From G963678095 sp963678095 (GTDB taxonomy: Bacteria; Bacillota; Negativicutes; Selenomonadales; Selenomonadaceae), in assembly GCA_963678095.2 (NCBI GenBank), contig OY782746.1, forward strand, positions 1,984,001 to 2,048,000: a DNA stretch of 64,000 nucleotides, in the 5' to 3' direction. Both the position numbers and the translations under genes were made by a program. Within the stretch, counting starts at the first letter, position 1. Each line of letters begins with the position of its first letter. Below the pieces are notes generated by a model. The model was not told where the DNA came from and made no database searches. It saw only the letters and a program-made list of their open reading frames with translations. Positions 16,803 to 25,280 of this stretch are shown in pieces.

Positions 16803-16893
16803 AGACAACAAAAAAGCCTCCTAAACCATAGGAGGCCTTGATTTCACTGGAGCTGATGGCAGGATTTGAACCTGTGACCTGTTCATTACGAAT
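16803..16893 (-). repeat. tRNA-Thr attachment repeat, distal copy
   Basis: 91 bases matching 33108-33198 and 57368-57458 with one mismatch (GTTCAT for GCTCAT). It holds the 3' 46 or so bases of tRNA-Thr (minus strand) and its terminator hairpin. It marks the left boundary of the tandem array. The gene-free stretch around it (16469-17233) otherwise shows only a poorer tRNA-like copy at about 16920-16965 (CCTTGATTTTACTGG, then GCCGGATTTG) and a doubled GGGACAAA at 17011-17030, probably an integrase arm site. Confidence 0.88.
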
Positions 16894-17233
16894 GCGGGCT
16901 ATTGTGATTGGTAAATAATTGTAGACTTTGTAAAGCCTTGATTTTACTGGAACCACAGGCTGCCGGATTTGTATTTCTTGGTAGTGCGGATAGATGTTTT
17001 ATAAAAGTTAAGGGACAAATAAGGGACAAATTTATTGAGCTAGCTGGCAGAGCTATTCCGGAGAACTTGAAGCAATTCTTTGCTGCTAAAAGTAAAATGA
17101 GCCGTTGAAGCTTTATTGTACAGAAGAATATTCGGATTTTAGTGAATGAAATTGTTTATAAATAAAAGCTTGTTTTTGTTGAATAAATATATTAGTATAT
17201 TATTATATATTGATATGTTGCGAGGCGATGGAA

Positions 17234-18184
17234 ATGTTGCAGGAAATAGCGGATTTTTTAGTTTATCAAGGCTTAGGCTTACAACCGGATAGCACATTAG
17301 GAGGCGCGGTTAACTTTTTTGTTTACGACAGCATGAAGATATTTTTGATGCTTACGATCATTATCTTTATGGTATCCATTTTACGGTCTTATTTTCCGGC
17401 GGAAAGAACGAAGAAAATACTCAGCCATAAGAGAGAATTTTTTGGGAATGTTGCTGCAGCAGCGTTGGGGGTAGTGACGCCGTTTTGTTCCTGTTCAGCG
17501 GTTCCGGTATTTATTGGCTTTATTGAATCCGGAGTCCCGTTGGGGATTACCTTTTCTTTTTTGATTGCCTCCCCGATGGTGAACGAAGTCGCGGTTATTA
17601 TGTTATGGGGGCTGCTTGGCTGGAAAATCATGTTGATCTATATAGTATCAGGCTTGTTGATTGCGATTATTGGCGGCTGGGTTATTGGCAAGCTGAAATT
17701 GGAACGATTTGTACAGGATTATGTTTATGAGATGAAGCTTGGGGAAATGGATATTATCGAGCAGACATTCCGGGAGCGAGTCGACTATGCCTGGGATTAT
17801 ACCAAGGAAATTCTGCGCAAAATATTTTTGTACGTCATTGCGGCAATTGCCCTGGGGGGCTTTATTCATGGCTATGCGCCGGAGGATTTTTTGGTGCAGT
17901 ATGCAGGGCGGGATAATATTTTTGCAGTCCCCTTGGCGGTTCTGATCGGCGTGCCATTGTACTCGAATGCAGCCGGTGTAATTCCTATTATTACGGCACT
18001 AATTCAAAAGGGGATGAGCCTGGGAACCGCATTGGCGTTTATGATGGCAGTTACCGCGTTAAGCCTGCCGGAAATGATTATATTAAAAAATGTACTGAAG
18101 CCTCAACTGCTGGCAATTTTTGTAGCAATTTTAGCCGTGGCAATTATATTTACAGGATATCTTTTTAATATTATAATTGTCTAA
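17234..18184 (+). CDS. UPF0718/ArsP-like permease
   Basis: 316 residues with about eight membrane helices. Two inverted repeats carry the family marks FCSCSAVPVFIGF and VPLYSNAAGVIPII. Relatives include ArsP, which exports trivalent organoarsenicals, and metal-efflux permeases next to ArsR genes. The start at ATG 17234 is preferred because GAGG lies 8 bases before it; upstream TTG and ATG codons are in frame. The next genes are an ArsR regulator and a thioredoxin-like protein, the standard trio for this permease family. Confidence 0.82.
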   Translation: MLQEIADFLVYQGLGLQPDSTLGGAVNFFVYDSMKIFLMLTIIIFMVSILRSYFPAERTKKILSHKREFFGNVAAAALGVVTPFCSCSAVPVFIGFIESGVPLGITFSFLIASPMVNEVAVIMLWGLLGWKIMLIYIVSGLLIAIIGGWVIGKLKLERFVQDYVYEMKLGEMDIIEQTFRERVDYAWDYTKEILRKIFLYVIAAIALGGFIHGYAPEDFLVQYAGRDNIFAVPLAVLIGVPLYSNAAGVIPIITALIQKGMSLGTALAFMMAVTALSLPEMIILKNVLKPQLLAIFVAILAVAIIFTGYLFNIIIV

Positions 18185-18229
18185 TATTAAAGAAATAAAT
18201 GCTTGATTCGTGAGAGGGAGGCTTTCCTG

Positions 18230-18553
18230 ATGAGTGAAGATCATGTAAATAAATTAACTGCGGAGATATTTAAAGCATTGGCACATCCGGTTCGGATAAA
18301 AATACTGCAAATGCTAAAAACAAGAACGTATTGTGTCTGCGAAATGATGGAAACTATGGACGTAGAGCAGTCAAATTTGTCACAGCATTTAAATATATTG
18401 AAAAAACAAGGCTTGATCGATTCAGAAAAAGCCGGGCAGCGCGTAAATTATCATATCGTTCATCCTTGTGTAGTAGAGCTGATTGAGGTCGCGGAAAAAC
18501 TGATTGGCGAGAGACTTGGAAAAAATCAGGTGTTATTTGACTTTTTGCAATAG
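18230..18553 (+). CDS. ArsR-family metalloregulator
   Basis: 107 residues from ATG 18230, chosen for GAGGGAGG 8-9 bases upstream. Winged helix with FKALAHPVRIKILQ, the thiol motif TYCVCEMM in the DNA-recognition region (Cys-x-Cys, the As(III)/Sb(III) site of ArsR-type sensors) and NLSQHLNILKKQGL. It should repress this permease operon and release on trivalent arsenic or a similar thiophilic metalloid. Co-transcribed with the permease upstream (45-base gap) and the thioredoxin-like gene downstream. Confidence 0.93.
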   Translation: MSEDHVNKLTAEIFKALAHPVRIKILQMLKTRTYCVCEMMETMDVEQSNLSQHLNILKKQGLIDSEKAGQRVNYHIVHPCVVELIEVAEKLIGERLGKNQVLFDFLQ

Positions 18554-18579
18554 AATAAAATAAATTGGAGGGTTTTAAT

Positions 18580-18810
18580 ATGAAGATTGAAATCTTAGGT
18601 ATGGGTTGTCAAAAATGCAAGGACTTAGACACGGCTGCCAAACAGGCCGCACAAGAATTAGGTGTGGAGGCAGAATTTTCTAAAGTGGAAGATATAAAGC
18701 AGATTATGAAATACGGGGTTATGGTTACACCGGCTCTGGTTGTAGACGGAGTTGTAAAAGCAACAGGAAAAGTCCTGAATAAAGATGATATTAAGAAAAT
18801 ATTAAAGTGA
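18580..18810 (+). CDS. thioredoxin-family small redox protein
   Basis: 76 residues, a minimal thioredoxin fold with the redox pair in GMGCQKCKDL and the cis-Pro motif VTPALVVDGVV. These proteins accompany UPF0718 permeases and ArsR genes and are thought to reduce or carry the metalloid. GGAGG precedes ATG. A close paralogue is at 20612 and a short fragment of a third copy at about 21325-21362. Confidence 0.88.
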   Translation: MKIEILGMGCQKCKDLDTAAKQAAQELGVEAEFSKVEDIKQIMKYGVMVTPALVVDGVVKATGKVLNKDDIKKILK

Positions 18811-19100
18811 GTTGGCGCCTTGTCAAGTCAAGTGCTAGACTTCGTGTAAAAATATGTGTAGGGTTACAATAGCCTTTGATGATTTACACAAAACTTGAAA
18901 GTCGCCATTAATTGAGGCCAAATCGGTTTTGGGGCGATAAAACTCCCTCAACAGTGTCCATTTTCATTATTGTAGGCAACTTGACTACGCTTAGCCATGT
19001 ATATGGGAATCCAACCACGGCTATCGGTGCGCTGAGGCGGACCAATCCGTAACTCATACTAGATAGTATAGTGTGTACACAACTATCGTAGCAGCAATAT
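18811..19100. other. insertion-sequence remnant, non-coding
   Basis: No intact gene. On the minus strand a segment like GTGTAAATCATC...TTTTTACACGAAGTC (18841-18895) resembles a mobile-element end, with imperfect inverted copies of TTTACAC. Nearby TGGACACTGTTGAGGGAG could be transposase debris. Unassigned otherwise. Confidence 0.3.
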
Positions 19101-19114
19101 TCAAAGTTATTTCG

Positions 19115-19327
19115 CATGTAATGCGCGTGGAAATTATTCAGGCCGTAGGTTATGAAGAGCAATGTGCCTGCGAATTAGTTCGCCAGATGGGGATTGAGAA
19201 ATTGAATTTATCGTAGCATTTGAGCATACTAAAAGCTAGAACGATTTTGACTTCACGCAAAGAAGGACAAAAAATGATTTTATCAGGTGTTGTTTCTAAC
19301 GATATTGGAAGTACTTGGTACAGCTAA
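19115..19327 (+). pseudogene. decayed ArsR gene
   Basis: A frame with EEQCACELVRQMGIEKLNLS-stop-HLSILKARTILTSRKEGQ: the ArsR recognition helix, with Cys-x-Cys-like CAC, interrupted by a TAG that replaces a Gln codon (CAG). The 5' end is missing. It stands where the active regulator of the following permease would be expected, so that operon lost its local repressor. Confidence 0.7.
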
Positions 19328-19409
19328 AAAACACTTAGATAACAACTTCAGCATCGTCAGAGGCTATTGATATTGCTGAAGTAATTTAAGGGAATTTGAG
19401 GTGGTATTT

Positions 19410-20573
19410 ATGTCGGAGAAACAAAAGTTGCTATTGTTAGTAGGGGCGTTTCTATTTGTCTATTGGCTGCCGATGGATCATCCTCGCGTTCAAGGGGCTG
19501 TGGTAGAAGGATTTGCCATGTTGGGCGACTACGCTAGAGAACACGTGCTTTTGTGTTTAGTGCCAGCGCTCTTTATTGCTGGAGCGGTATCTGTTTTTGT
19601 GCGTCAGGAGGCGGTTTTGCGATATTTGGGGGCGGGAGCTCCAAAAACGATGGCCTATGGAGTCGCGTCGGTGTCCGGGGCGATTTTGGCGGTCTGCTCT
19701 TGTACCGTACTACCTTTATTTGCAGGAATTTTTAAACGCGGGGCTGGCCTTGGGCCTGCGGTTGCTTTCTTGTATTCCGGCCCGGGAATTAATATTTTGG
19801 CGATTTCCATGACGGCTCGAGTATTAGGCCCTGATTTGGGTGTAGCTAGGGCAGTTGGCGCGATCTCATTTTCCTTGATTGCTGGATTTTTGATGGCGAT
19901 GATTTTTCGCGGTTCAGAAGAAAAGCGACAGGAATTATTTGCCGATGTGGAAGTGGGGGATTTGCCACGTCAGCTGTGGCAGGAAATTGTCTATTTTGGG
20001 GCGATGATTGGTTTTCTGATTTTTGCCAACTGGGCAAAGCCCATGGCCGATATGGGTTTTGCGATGTCTGTGTATCAAGTTAAATGGTGGTTATCTGGCG
20101 GTTTCTTGGCCATTACCTTGTATACTTCGTTTGCCTGGTTTTCCACAGAAGAACGCAAAGATTGGCTGCAAAGCACTTGGACTTTTACTAAGCAAATAAT
20201 CCCCCTTCTGTTAGGTGGCGTGTTGTTAGCAGGATTTCTACTGGGGCGTCCCGGCCTTGACGCTGGGATTATTCCGAATCATTATGTGGCGAATCTTGTT
20301 GGCGGCAATAGTCTGGGAGCAAATTTCTTCTCGGCGATTTCCGGTGCGTTTATGTATTTTGCTACGCTGACGGAAGTGCCAATTGTACAAGGATTACTTG
20401 GTTCAGGCATGGGTAAGGGGCCTGCCTTATCCCTCCTTTTGGCCGGACCGGCGCTTAGCCTGCCTGCCATGATCGTATTGCGCCAGATTATGGGTACGAA
20501 AATGATGGTGACCTATGTGAGTATAGTGGTTCTTCTTTCGACAATTGTTGGGTATGTGTTTGGCATGATGTAA
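19410..20573 (+). CDS. second UPF0718/ArsP-like permease
   Basis: 387 residues from ATG 19410 (GAGGTGG upstream; a GTG at 19401 is too close to the ribosome site). About ten membrane helices. The family marks are CSCTVLPLFAGIF in the first half and the EVPIVQGLL / GPALSLPAMIVLRQ segment in the second. It is longer than the 17.2-kb permease and only distantly related, closer to the SO_0444/ArsP-type of Clostridia and Negativicutes. Followed after 38 bases by a thioredoxin-like gene. Substrate inferred as an organoarsenical or heavy metal. Confidence 0.83.
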   Translation: MSEKQKLLLLVGAFLFVYWLPMDHPRVQGAVVEGFAMLGDYAREHVLLCLVPALFIAGAVSVFVRQEAVLRYLGAGAPKTMAYGVASVSGAILAVCSCTVLPLFAGIFKRGAGLGPAVAFLYSGPGINILAISMTARVLGPDLGVARAVGAISFSLIAGFLMAMIFRGSEEKRQELFADVEVGDLPRQLWQEIVYFGAMIGFLIFANWAKPMADMGFAMSVYQVKWWLSGGFLAITLYTSFAWFSTEERKDWLQSTWTFTKQIIPLLLGGVLLAGFLLGRPGLDAGIIPNHYVANLVGGNSLGANFFSAISGAFMYFATLTEVPIVQGLLGSGMGKGPALSLLLAGPALSLPAMIVLRQIMGTKMMVTYVSIVVLLSTIVGYVFGMM

Positions 20574-20611
20574 ATCATGAAACAAATTAAATATAGTGGA
20601 GGAATTCAATT

Positions 20612-20848
20612 ATGAAGAAAATTGCTATTTTGGGTCCTGGGTGTGCAAATTGCAAAAAGCTTGAGGCGAATACCAGAGAAGCGTTGGCTTCTCTGGGGAT
20701 GGAAGCGGAAGTGATAAAAATCACGGATATAAATGAAATTGCGGAATTTGGATTGGTGAGGACACCTGCCATTGCGGTAGATGGTAAATTGGTATCTAAC
20801 GGTAAAGTATTGGAAGCGAATACAATAGCATCGTTGCTGCAAAAATAA
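20612..20848 (+). CDS. thioredoxin-family small redox protein
   Basis: 78 residues, same minimal fold as the 18.6-kb gene, with GPGCANCKKLE as redox site and RTPAIAVDGKLV around the cis-Pro. GGAGGAATT precedes ATG. It forms a two-gene unit with the second permease. Confidence 0.88.
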   Translation: MKKIAILGPGCANCKKLEANTREALASLGMEAEVIKITDINEIAEFGLVRTPAIAVDGKLVSNGKVLEANTIASLLQK

Positions 20849-21034
20849 GAAATAAGTTGAAAGAGGCAAGCTGGACTATTCCCCAAAGGATAGACACGAA
20901 AATAGAAGCCTGCCGTAGAATTCCTTGTTTTTATAAGGCCTTACTCCGTATCTGAGTCTGTGAAGAAAAGTCTGTAAGTAATACCAAAGGGGTCTTCTAT
21001 GATAAAATAAAAATCATAGGAGGCCTTATGTGTT

Positions 21035-21365
21035 GGTTATGCCAAATTGCATCGACTGTTTCCAATGGATGAGATGGTCTACACCAAGACTATTTATAAC
21101 ATGCTGTGGACTGGAAAGCTACCGATCACCATATTTGGGTGTAACATGTTCTTTCACGCAAGCAACACCGTAAATGGAAGCGAAAGAATAAGTGCTTGCT
21201 TCGATGACGTAGCATTGATGAACGTCCTGCCATTGTCGATGAACATGAGGAATTCGGTCGCTGGGAAGCAGACACCGTCATCGGGAAGTACCCAGGCAAG
21301 GAATCGGCTATTTTCAAGATTTATGGTTACTCTAGCCCTGGTTGTAGACGGAGTTGTAAAATCCA
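21035..21365 (+). pseudogene. IS30-family transposase remnant joined to a thioredoxin fragment
   Basis: Frames 21035-21130 and 21150-21320 carry IS30-type pieces (LHRLFPMDEMVYTKTIYNML; RPAIVDEHEEFGRWEADTVIG) broken by frameshifts. The catalytic start WEADTV is visible but later acidic residues are lost. At 21325 the sequence passes into ATGGTTACTCTAGCCCTGG..., nearly the same as positions 18719-18760 of the thioredoxin gene (MVT-ALVVDGVVK), so a rearrangement copied part of that gene here. A stem AAGGCCTTA / TAGGAGGCCTTA flanks at about 20936-21028. Confidence 0.6.
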
Positions 21366-21430
21366 TCTTTGCACCCTTAAAATTAAGAATATTTAGAATA
21401 TATAATGGAGTTATGTTGAATAAAAAATGC

Positions 21431-21494
21431 TTGCATTTATATATTTATAAGAGTAGTATAATCGTATAAGCGATTATACGATTATACGATTATA
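21431..21494 (+). promoter_or_regulatory. promoter and tandem operator of the second ars operon
   Basis: TATAAT at 21457-21462 lies inside an array: TATAATCG (21457-21464), then three head-to-tail copies of CGATTATA (21471-21494), the inverse of the first. The array sits between the -10 box and the arsR start, the right place for ArsR autorepression. Confidence 0.65.
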
Positions 21495-21511
21495 CAGTGA
21501 GGGTGAAAATA

Positions 21512-21862
21512 GTGGATGGATTAACAGAAAAATTAAAAGGGTTATCCGATGAAACAAGGTTGCGAATATTGAATTTATTATATGAACAAGATCTCTGTGT
21601 CTGTGATGTAATGGATATATTGCAAATATCGCAAGCCAAAGCATCTCGCCACCTAATTTATCTAAAAAAGGCAGGGCTGTTAAATGATCGTAAATATATT
21701 CGTTGGGTATATTATTCTGTAGCTAGAAATGTGCAATTAAAGTTTATTGATAGTTTAATTTATGATGATTTAAGGGGGTTGGAGCCATATAAGTCCGATT
21801 TAGAAAAACAAAAACATTGGTCAAAATATAGAAAGCAAGCATGTGCATATTTGGACCTGTAG
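21512..21862 (+). CDS. arsR: ArsR-family metalloregulator of the arsA-arsD operon
   Basis: 116 residues. GTG 21512 is preferred because GAGGGTG lies 6 bases before it; in-frame GTG codons also occur at 21497 and 21503. The helix-turn-helix DVMDILQISQAKASRHLIYL and the Cys pair in EQDLCVCDVMD match arsenite-responsive ArsR. An aspartate-rich C-terminus replaces the terminal cysteines of some members. First gene of an operon with the small Cys-rich peptide, arsA, arsD and a HesB-like gene, ending at 24466. Confidence 0.9.
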   Translation: MDGLTEKLKGLSDETRLRILNLLYEQDLCVCDVMDILQISQAKASRHLIYLKKAGLLNDRKYIRWVYYSVARNVQLKFIDSLIYDDLRGLEPYKSDLEKQKHWSKYRKQACAYLDL

Positions 21863-21877
21863 AAAGGGCTAGGCATT

Positions 21878-21952
21878 ATGATAAAAAAAGGTTGGCGAGG
21901 AACCCCTGAACTGTGCTGTTCGAGTGGGATATGCGGTCCTCCGAGAATTTAA
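21878..21952 (+). CDS. 24-residue Cys-rich peptide resembling the ArsD metal site
   Basis: ATG 21878 to TAA 21952, between arsR and arsA. The core PELCCSSGICGPPRI mirrors the metalloid-binding start of ArsD (MCCPTGLCG): a Cys-Cys pair, then a third Cys four residues on. GAAAGGG lies about 10 bases before ATG. It might be a mini-chaperone, a translational leader for arsA or the remains of an arsD gene; the intact reading frame and spacing favour something translated. There is no precedent I can name. Confidence 0.45.
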   Translation: MIKKGWRGTPELCCSSGICGPPRI

Positions 21953-21979
21953 GACTTGGTAGCTACAAGGAAATTTAAA

Positions 21980-23749
21980 ATGAAAAGGATGAATAAAATG
22001 GTAATGGATTATACAAAATTTGATCTCGATAAAATTAATTTAACGAAATACTTGTTTTTTACTGGGAAAGGCGGGGTAGGGAAAACATCTACAGCCTGTG
22101 CTGTTGCAGTTAGTCTCGCGGACAGCGGCAAAAAGATTTTGCTTATTAGTACAGATCCAGCATCAAATTTACAAGATGTATTTAATACCGAGCTTGATGG
22201 TAAAGGCGTTGCAATTGCCGGAGTTCCTGGATTGGTAGTTGCTAATCTTGACCCAGAGGAAGCTGCTAAGGAATATAGAGATTCAGTTGTTGGACCGTAT
22301 AAAGGAAAGCTCCCCGAAAGTGTAATTGCTAATATGGAAGAACAACTTTCTGGTTCTTGTACGGTTGAAATAGCTGCTTTTGATCAGTTTTCTAATTTTA
22401 TTACGAATAAAGAAACTGAGGAACAATATGATTATATTATTTTTGATACAGCGCCTACAGGTCATACGTTGCGAATGCTTCAATTGCCATCGGCATGGAG
22501 TAATTTTATCACGGAGAGCACACATGGTGCATCTTGCTTAGGGCAACTTGCGGGTCTAGGGGAAAAACAAAGTATGTATAAAACGGCAGTTTCAAATCTT
22601 GCCGATGGAACTAAAACAACCTTGCTTTTGGTATCCCGTCCAGAAGAAACACCGCTGACTGAGGTTGAACGCTCCAGTGTTGAACTCAGCGAATTAGGAA
22701 TTAACAATCAGATTTTAATTATAAATGGTGTGTTAAGTGAGGCAACGGATGTATTGTCACAAAATATTTTTGATAAACAACAAAATGCTATGAAAAACAT
22801 GCCAGTTAGTTTGAAAAAATTAGAAACGTATATATTGCCACTAAGATCTTACAATATACTTGGACTTGAAAAAATCAGAGCGTTTTTCAAAAGCGATAAT
22901 TTCGTTAGCAGTGGTAATAAAGAAAGGTCCGTAAATTTAAAAAATCTTAACTCACTTATTGAAGATATTTATACTACAGGGAAAAAAGTAGTATTTACTA
23001 TGGGGAAAGGTGGAGTAGGAAAAACAACGACCGCAGCTGCAATCGCATTAGCTTTAGCAAAAAAAGGTGTTAAAGTTCATTTAACTTCAACGGACCCCGC
23101 AGCTAATTTGCAGCAGGTAATTTCAGAAAATGAAAATATGACATTGAGTAAAATTGATGAAAAGCAAGAGCTTTTGAATTATCAAAATGAGGTATTGAGT
23201 AAAGCTCGTGAAACAATGAGTGAAGCAGATGTTGCTTACATTGAGGAAGATTTACGTTCTCCGTGTACACAGGAGATCGCGGTATTTAGAGCGTTTGCGG
23301 AAATTGTTGATCAGGCAGAAGACGCTGTTGTCGTTATTGATACTGCCCCAACCGGTCATACGCTCTTATTGCTTGATGCAACAGAAAGCTATCACAAAGA
23401 AGTAGAAAGAACCAAAGGAGAAACGCCGATTTCTGTTCAGCGCCTTTTGCCAAGACTAAGAGATGCTAAACAAACAGAAGTTGTTATTGTAACCTTACCC
23501 GAAGCTACCCCGGTCTTTGAAGCGTCAAGATTAAGAGATGATTTAAGCCGTGCTGGGATTAACAATAAATGGTGGGTAATTAATCAGTGTTTATCGATGG
23601 CCGATACAAGCAATCCAATGCTACTTGCTCGTGCGGAAGCAGAAAAACAATGGCTTGAAAAGGTACGAGGTATTAGTGATAATAATTTTGTCAATATTCC
23701 TTGGTTACAAGATGCCTCTGTAACAAATATTATAAAATCAATGGAATAA
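21980..23749 (+). CDS. arsA: arsenite-stimulated ATPase ArsA (two-domain)
   Basis: About 590 residues; several ATG codons (21980, 21989, 21998, 22004) could start it and the choice is uncertain. Two homologous halves each have a deviant Walker A (FTGKGGVGKTS and FTMGKGGVGKTT), a DTAPTGHT signal region and a metalloid-site Cys (GSCTVEIAAF and SPCTQEIAVF); a third Cys is in GASCLGQ. These match Cys113, Cys172 and Cys422 of the enterobacterial protein. ArsA powers arsenite extrusion through a membrane partner; no arsB or acr3 is in the window, so the partner may be one of the permeases here or lie elsewhere. Confidence 0.95.
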   Translation: MKRMNKMVMDYTKFDLDKINLTKYLFFTGKGGVGKTSTACAVAVSLADSGKKILLISTDPASNLQDVFNTELDGKGVAIAGVPGLVVANLDPEEAAKEYRDSVVGPYKGKLPESVIANMEEQLSGSCTVEIAAFDQFSNFITNKETEEQYDYIIFDTAPTGHTLRMLQLPSAWSNFITESTHGASCLGQLAGLGEKQSMYKTAVSNLADGTKTTLLLVSRPEETPLTEVERSSVELSELGINNQILIINGVLSEATDVLSQNIFDKQQNAMKNMPVSLKKLETYILPLRSYNILGLEKIRAFFKSDNFVSSGNKERSVNLKNLNSLIEDIYTTGKKVVFTMGKGGVGKTTTAAAIALALAKKGVKVHLTSTDPAANLQQVISENENMTLSKIDEKQELLNYQNEVLSKARETMSEADVAYIEEDLRSPCTQEIAVFRAFAEIVDQAEDAVVVIDTAPTGHTLLLLDATESYHKEVERTKGETPISVQRLLPRLRDAKQTEVVIVTLPEATPVFEASRLRDDLSRAGINNKWWVINQCLSMADTSNPMLLARAEAEKQWLEKVRGISDNNFVNIPWLQDASVTNIIKSME

Positions 23750-23778
23750 TATAAAAAATTGAAAAGGGCGTGAGTTAC

Positions 23779-24102
23779 ATGAAAAAAATTGAGATTTATG
23801 AACCATCGATGTGTTGCCCTACTGGATTATGCGGTGTTAGTGTTGATCCAGAGTTGTTAAGGATTTCTACAGTAGTTGATAAATTAATAAAAGGTAATAT
23901 TAGTGCAGTGAGATATAACCTGTCGAGTGCACCTATGGAATTTATTAATAATCTCGACGTTAATAAAAAAATGGGAGAGCACGGAGTAAATATTTTGCCA
24001 ATTACGGTAGTTGATGATGAAATTGTTCTTACCGGAAGGTATCCAAGTAACGACGAGTTGATAGAATTTCTGGACTTATCGCCAGAATTTTTCATGGATT
24101 GA
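23779..24102 (+). CDS. arsD: arsenite metallochaperone ArsD
   Basis: 107 residues from ATG 23779; an in-frame GTG at 23770 is too close to the AAGGG ribosome site. The N-terminus IEIYEPSMCCPTGLCGVSVD holds the three essential cysteines (CC...C) that carry As(III) to ArsA. The thioredoxin-like fold continues with the PITVVDDEIVLTGRYPS region. The C-terminal Cys pairs of plasmid ArsD are absent, as in many chromosomal forms. It follows arsA by 29 bases. Confidence 0.95.
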   Translation: MKKIEIYEPSMCCPTGLCGVSVDPELLRISTVVDKLIKGNISAVRYNLSSAPMEFINNLDVNKKMGEHGVNILPITVVDDEIVLTGRYPSNDELIEFLDLSPEFFMD

Positions 24103-24143
24103 AACTAGTAATTAAAAAATATAAATTTGAAGGGGATAAAAAA

Positions 24144-24419
24144 ATGATTATTACAGATTCTGCTAAAATTATGTTGAATGAAGCCATAAAGAATAGTCAA
24201 AATGATTGTGTTCATGTTATGTTGCAACAATCTTGTTGTGGTGAGGGGATTTTTATGCAACTAGAAAAACTGCCAGACAATGAAAAAGTAGTTATGGTAA
24301 ATAGTGTTCCAGTATTTATTGACAAAAAAGCGGTTGAACGGATTGCTGAGATTACAATAGATACAAAAAATGGACGATTAATAATGATTGATCCACAAGC
24401 ATCTGGCGGATGTTGCTAA
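24144..24419 (+). CDS. HesB/IscA-like small protein of the ars operon
   Basis: 91 residues from ATG 24144 (AAGGGG upstream; an in-frame TTG at 24099 has no site). The fold pattern resembles HesB/IscA proteins: an opening DSAKIMLNEAI helix, a CC pair in QQSCCGEGIF, and a terminal GGCC. The spacing of the Cys ligands is not that of true A-type iron-sulfur carriers, so it may bind a metalloid instead. Last gene of the arsR-arsA-arsD operon, followed by a strong terminator. Family assignment is moderate. Confidence 0.6.
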   Translation: MIITDSAKIMLNEAIKNSQNDCVHVMLQQSCCGEGIFMQLEKLPDNEKVVMVNSVPVFIDKKAVERIAEITIDTKNGRLIMIDPQASGGCC

Positions 24420-24422
24420 ACA

Positions 24423-24466
24423 TAAAATCAAGTGATAAGGCTTATGCTTTATCACTTGATTTTCTA
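24423..24466 (+). terminator. terminator of the arsR-arsA-arsD operon
   Basis: AAAATCAAGTGATAA / TTATCACTTGATTTT stem with a short loop, then CTATTAT. Confidence 0.8.
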
Positions 24467-24499
24467 TTATAAAAACCTTTAGCGGAGGAGGTATCTTGT

Positions 24500-25231
24500 A
24501 TGGCAATTATAATAGGTGGATTGTTTATTTTGGCGGTTATTTCGGGAATGCTGGGGCTAGGGGTAGCCTTTGCCGCAGTTCCGTTTCTAGCATTTTTTAT
24601 GCAAGATCTTGTGCATCAGGTGCAGCCTGTTAGCTTATTATTAAACGGGGTTACCGCATTATTTGCGGCATTTGGGTTTGCTAAAAGCGGCTATATTGAT
24701 TGGAAGAAAGCAGGCATTTTAGCGACGATTACAACGTTGTTTGCTCCCATCGGGGCCTATCTTGTCCAGTTTGTGCCGCAGATATATGTATGGTATGCAT
24801 ATCTGGGCGCAGTTATCTTTTTAGCCTATAAAATGTTTTCTAAAACAGAGGCAAAGACAGGAAAAGAAAACTTGAAAATGGCAATGATACTGGCGATGCC
24901 TATTTCTGTTTTGAGTGGATTTTTAGGTGTTGGCCCAGGATTTTTGTTAATGCCGACGTTGATTATTCTTGGATTTGATGCAAAAATGGCAGCAGGAATT
25001 AATGCAATCGCTGTTACACCACCGTCCTTTTCATCGCTGATACCGCATTTAGCGACGGCGCAATTTGACATGGCATTAACATGGCCTTTACTGTTAGTGG
25101 GGGCTATGGGTTCTTTCTTGGGGGCTCGCTTGAGTAGTAAATATTTGCCTAGCAGTCGCATAAAACAGATCTTTGGAATTTTGATTGTATTAATGACGGC
25201 TTATAAAATATCAACCTTGATTAGATTTTGA
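24500..25231 (+). CDS. TauE/SafE-family membrane permease
   Basis: 243 residues with eight predicted helices and the two repeat signatures of TauE/SafE anion exporters (SGMLGLGVAFAAVPFLAFF and LSGFLGVGPGFLLMPTLIIL). Members move sulfite, sulfoacetate or related anions. In this setting, just before a rhodanese-fused disulfide reductase, a role in moving a sulfur compound or in thiol homeostasis is inferred. GGAGGAGG precedes ATG. Probably starts a second operon with the next two genes. Confidence 0.83.
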   Translation: MAIIIGGLFILAVISGMLGLGVAFAAVPFLAFFMQDLVHQVQPVSLLLNGVTALFAAFGFAKSGYIDWKKAGILATITTLFAPIGAYLVQFVPQIYVWYAYLGAVIFLAYKMFSKTEAKTGKENLKMAMILAMPISVLSGFLGVGPGFLLMPTLIILGFDAKMAAGINAIAVTPPSFSSLIPHLATAQFDMALTWPLLLVGAMGSFLGARLSSKYLPSSRIKQIFGILIVLMTAYKISTLIRF

Positions 25232-25280
25232 TGAAAGTTGGATGTAATATATGTTGAATCTGATGGAAGGAGATAGGTGT

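Noticed and set aside
16908..17108. 66-codon plus-strand frame after the distal tRNA-Thr repeat
   Set aside because: It runs through a degenerate tRNA/attachment segment and the GGGACAAA doublet; no ribosome site and no family.
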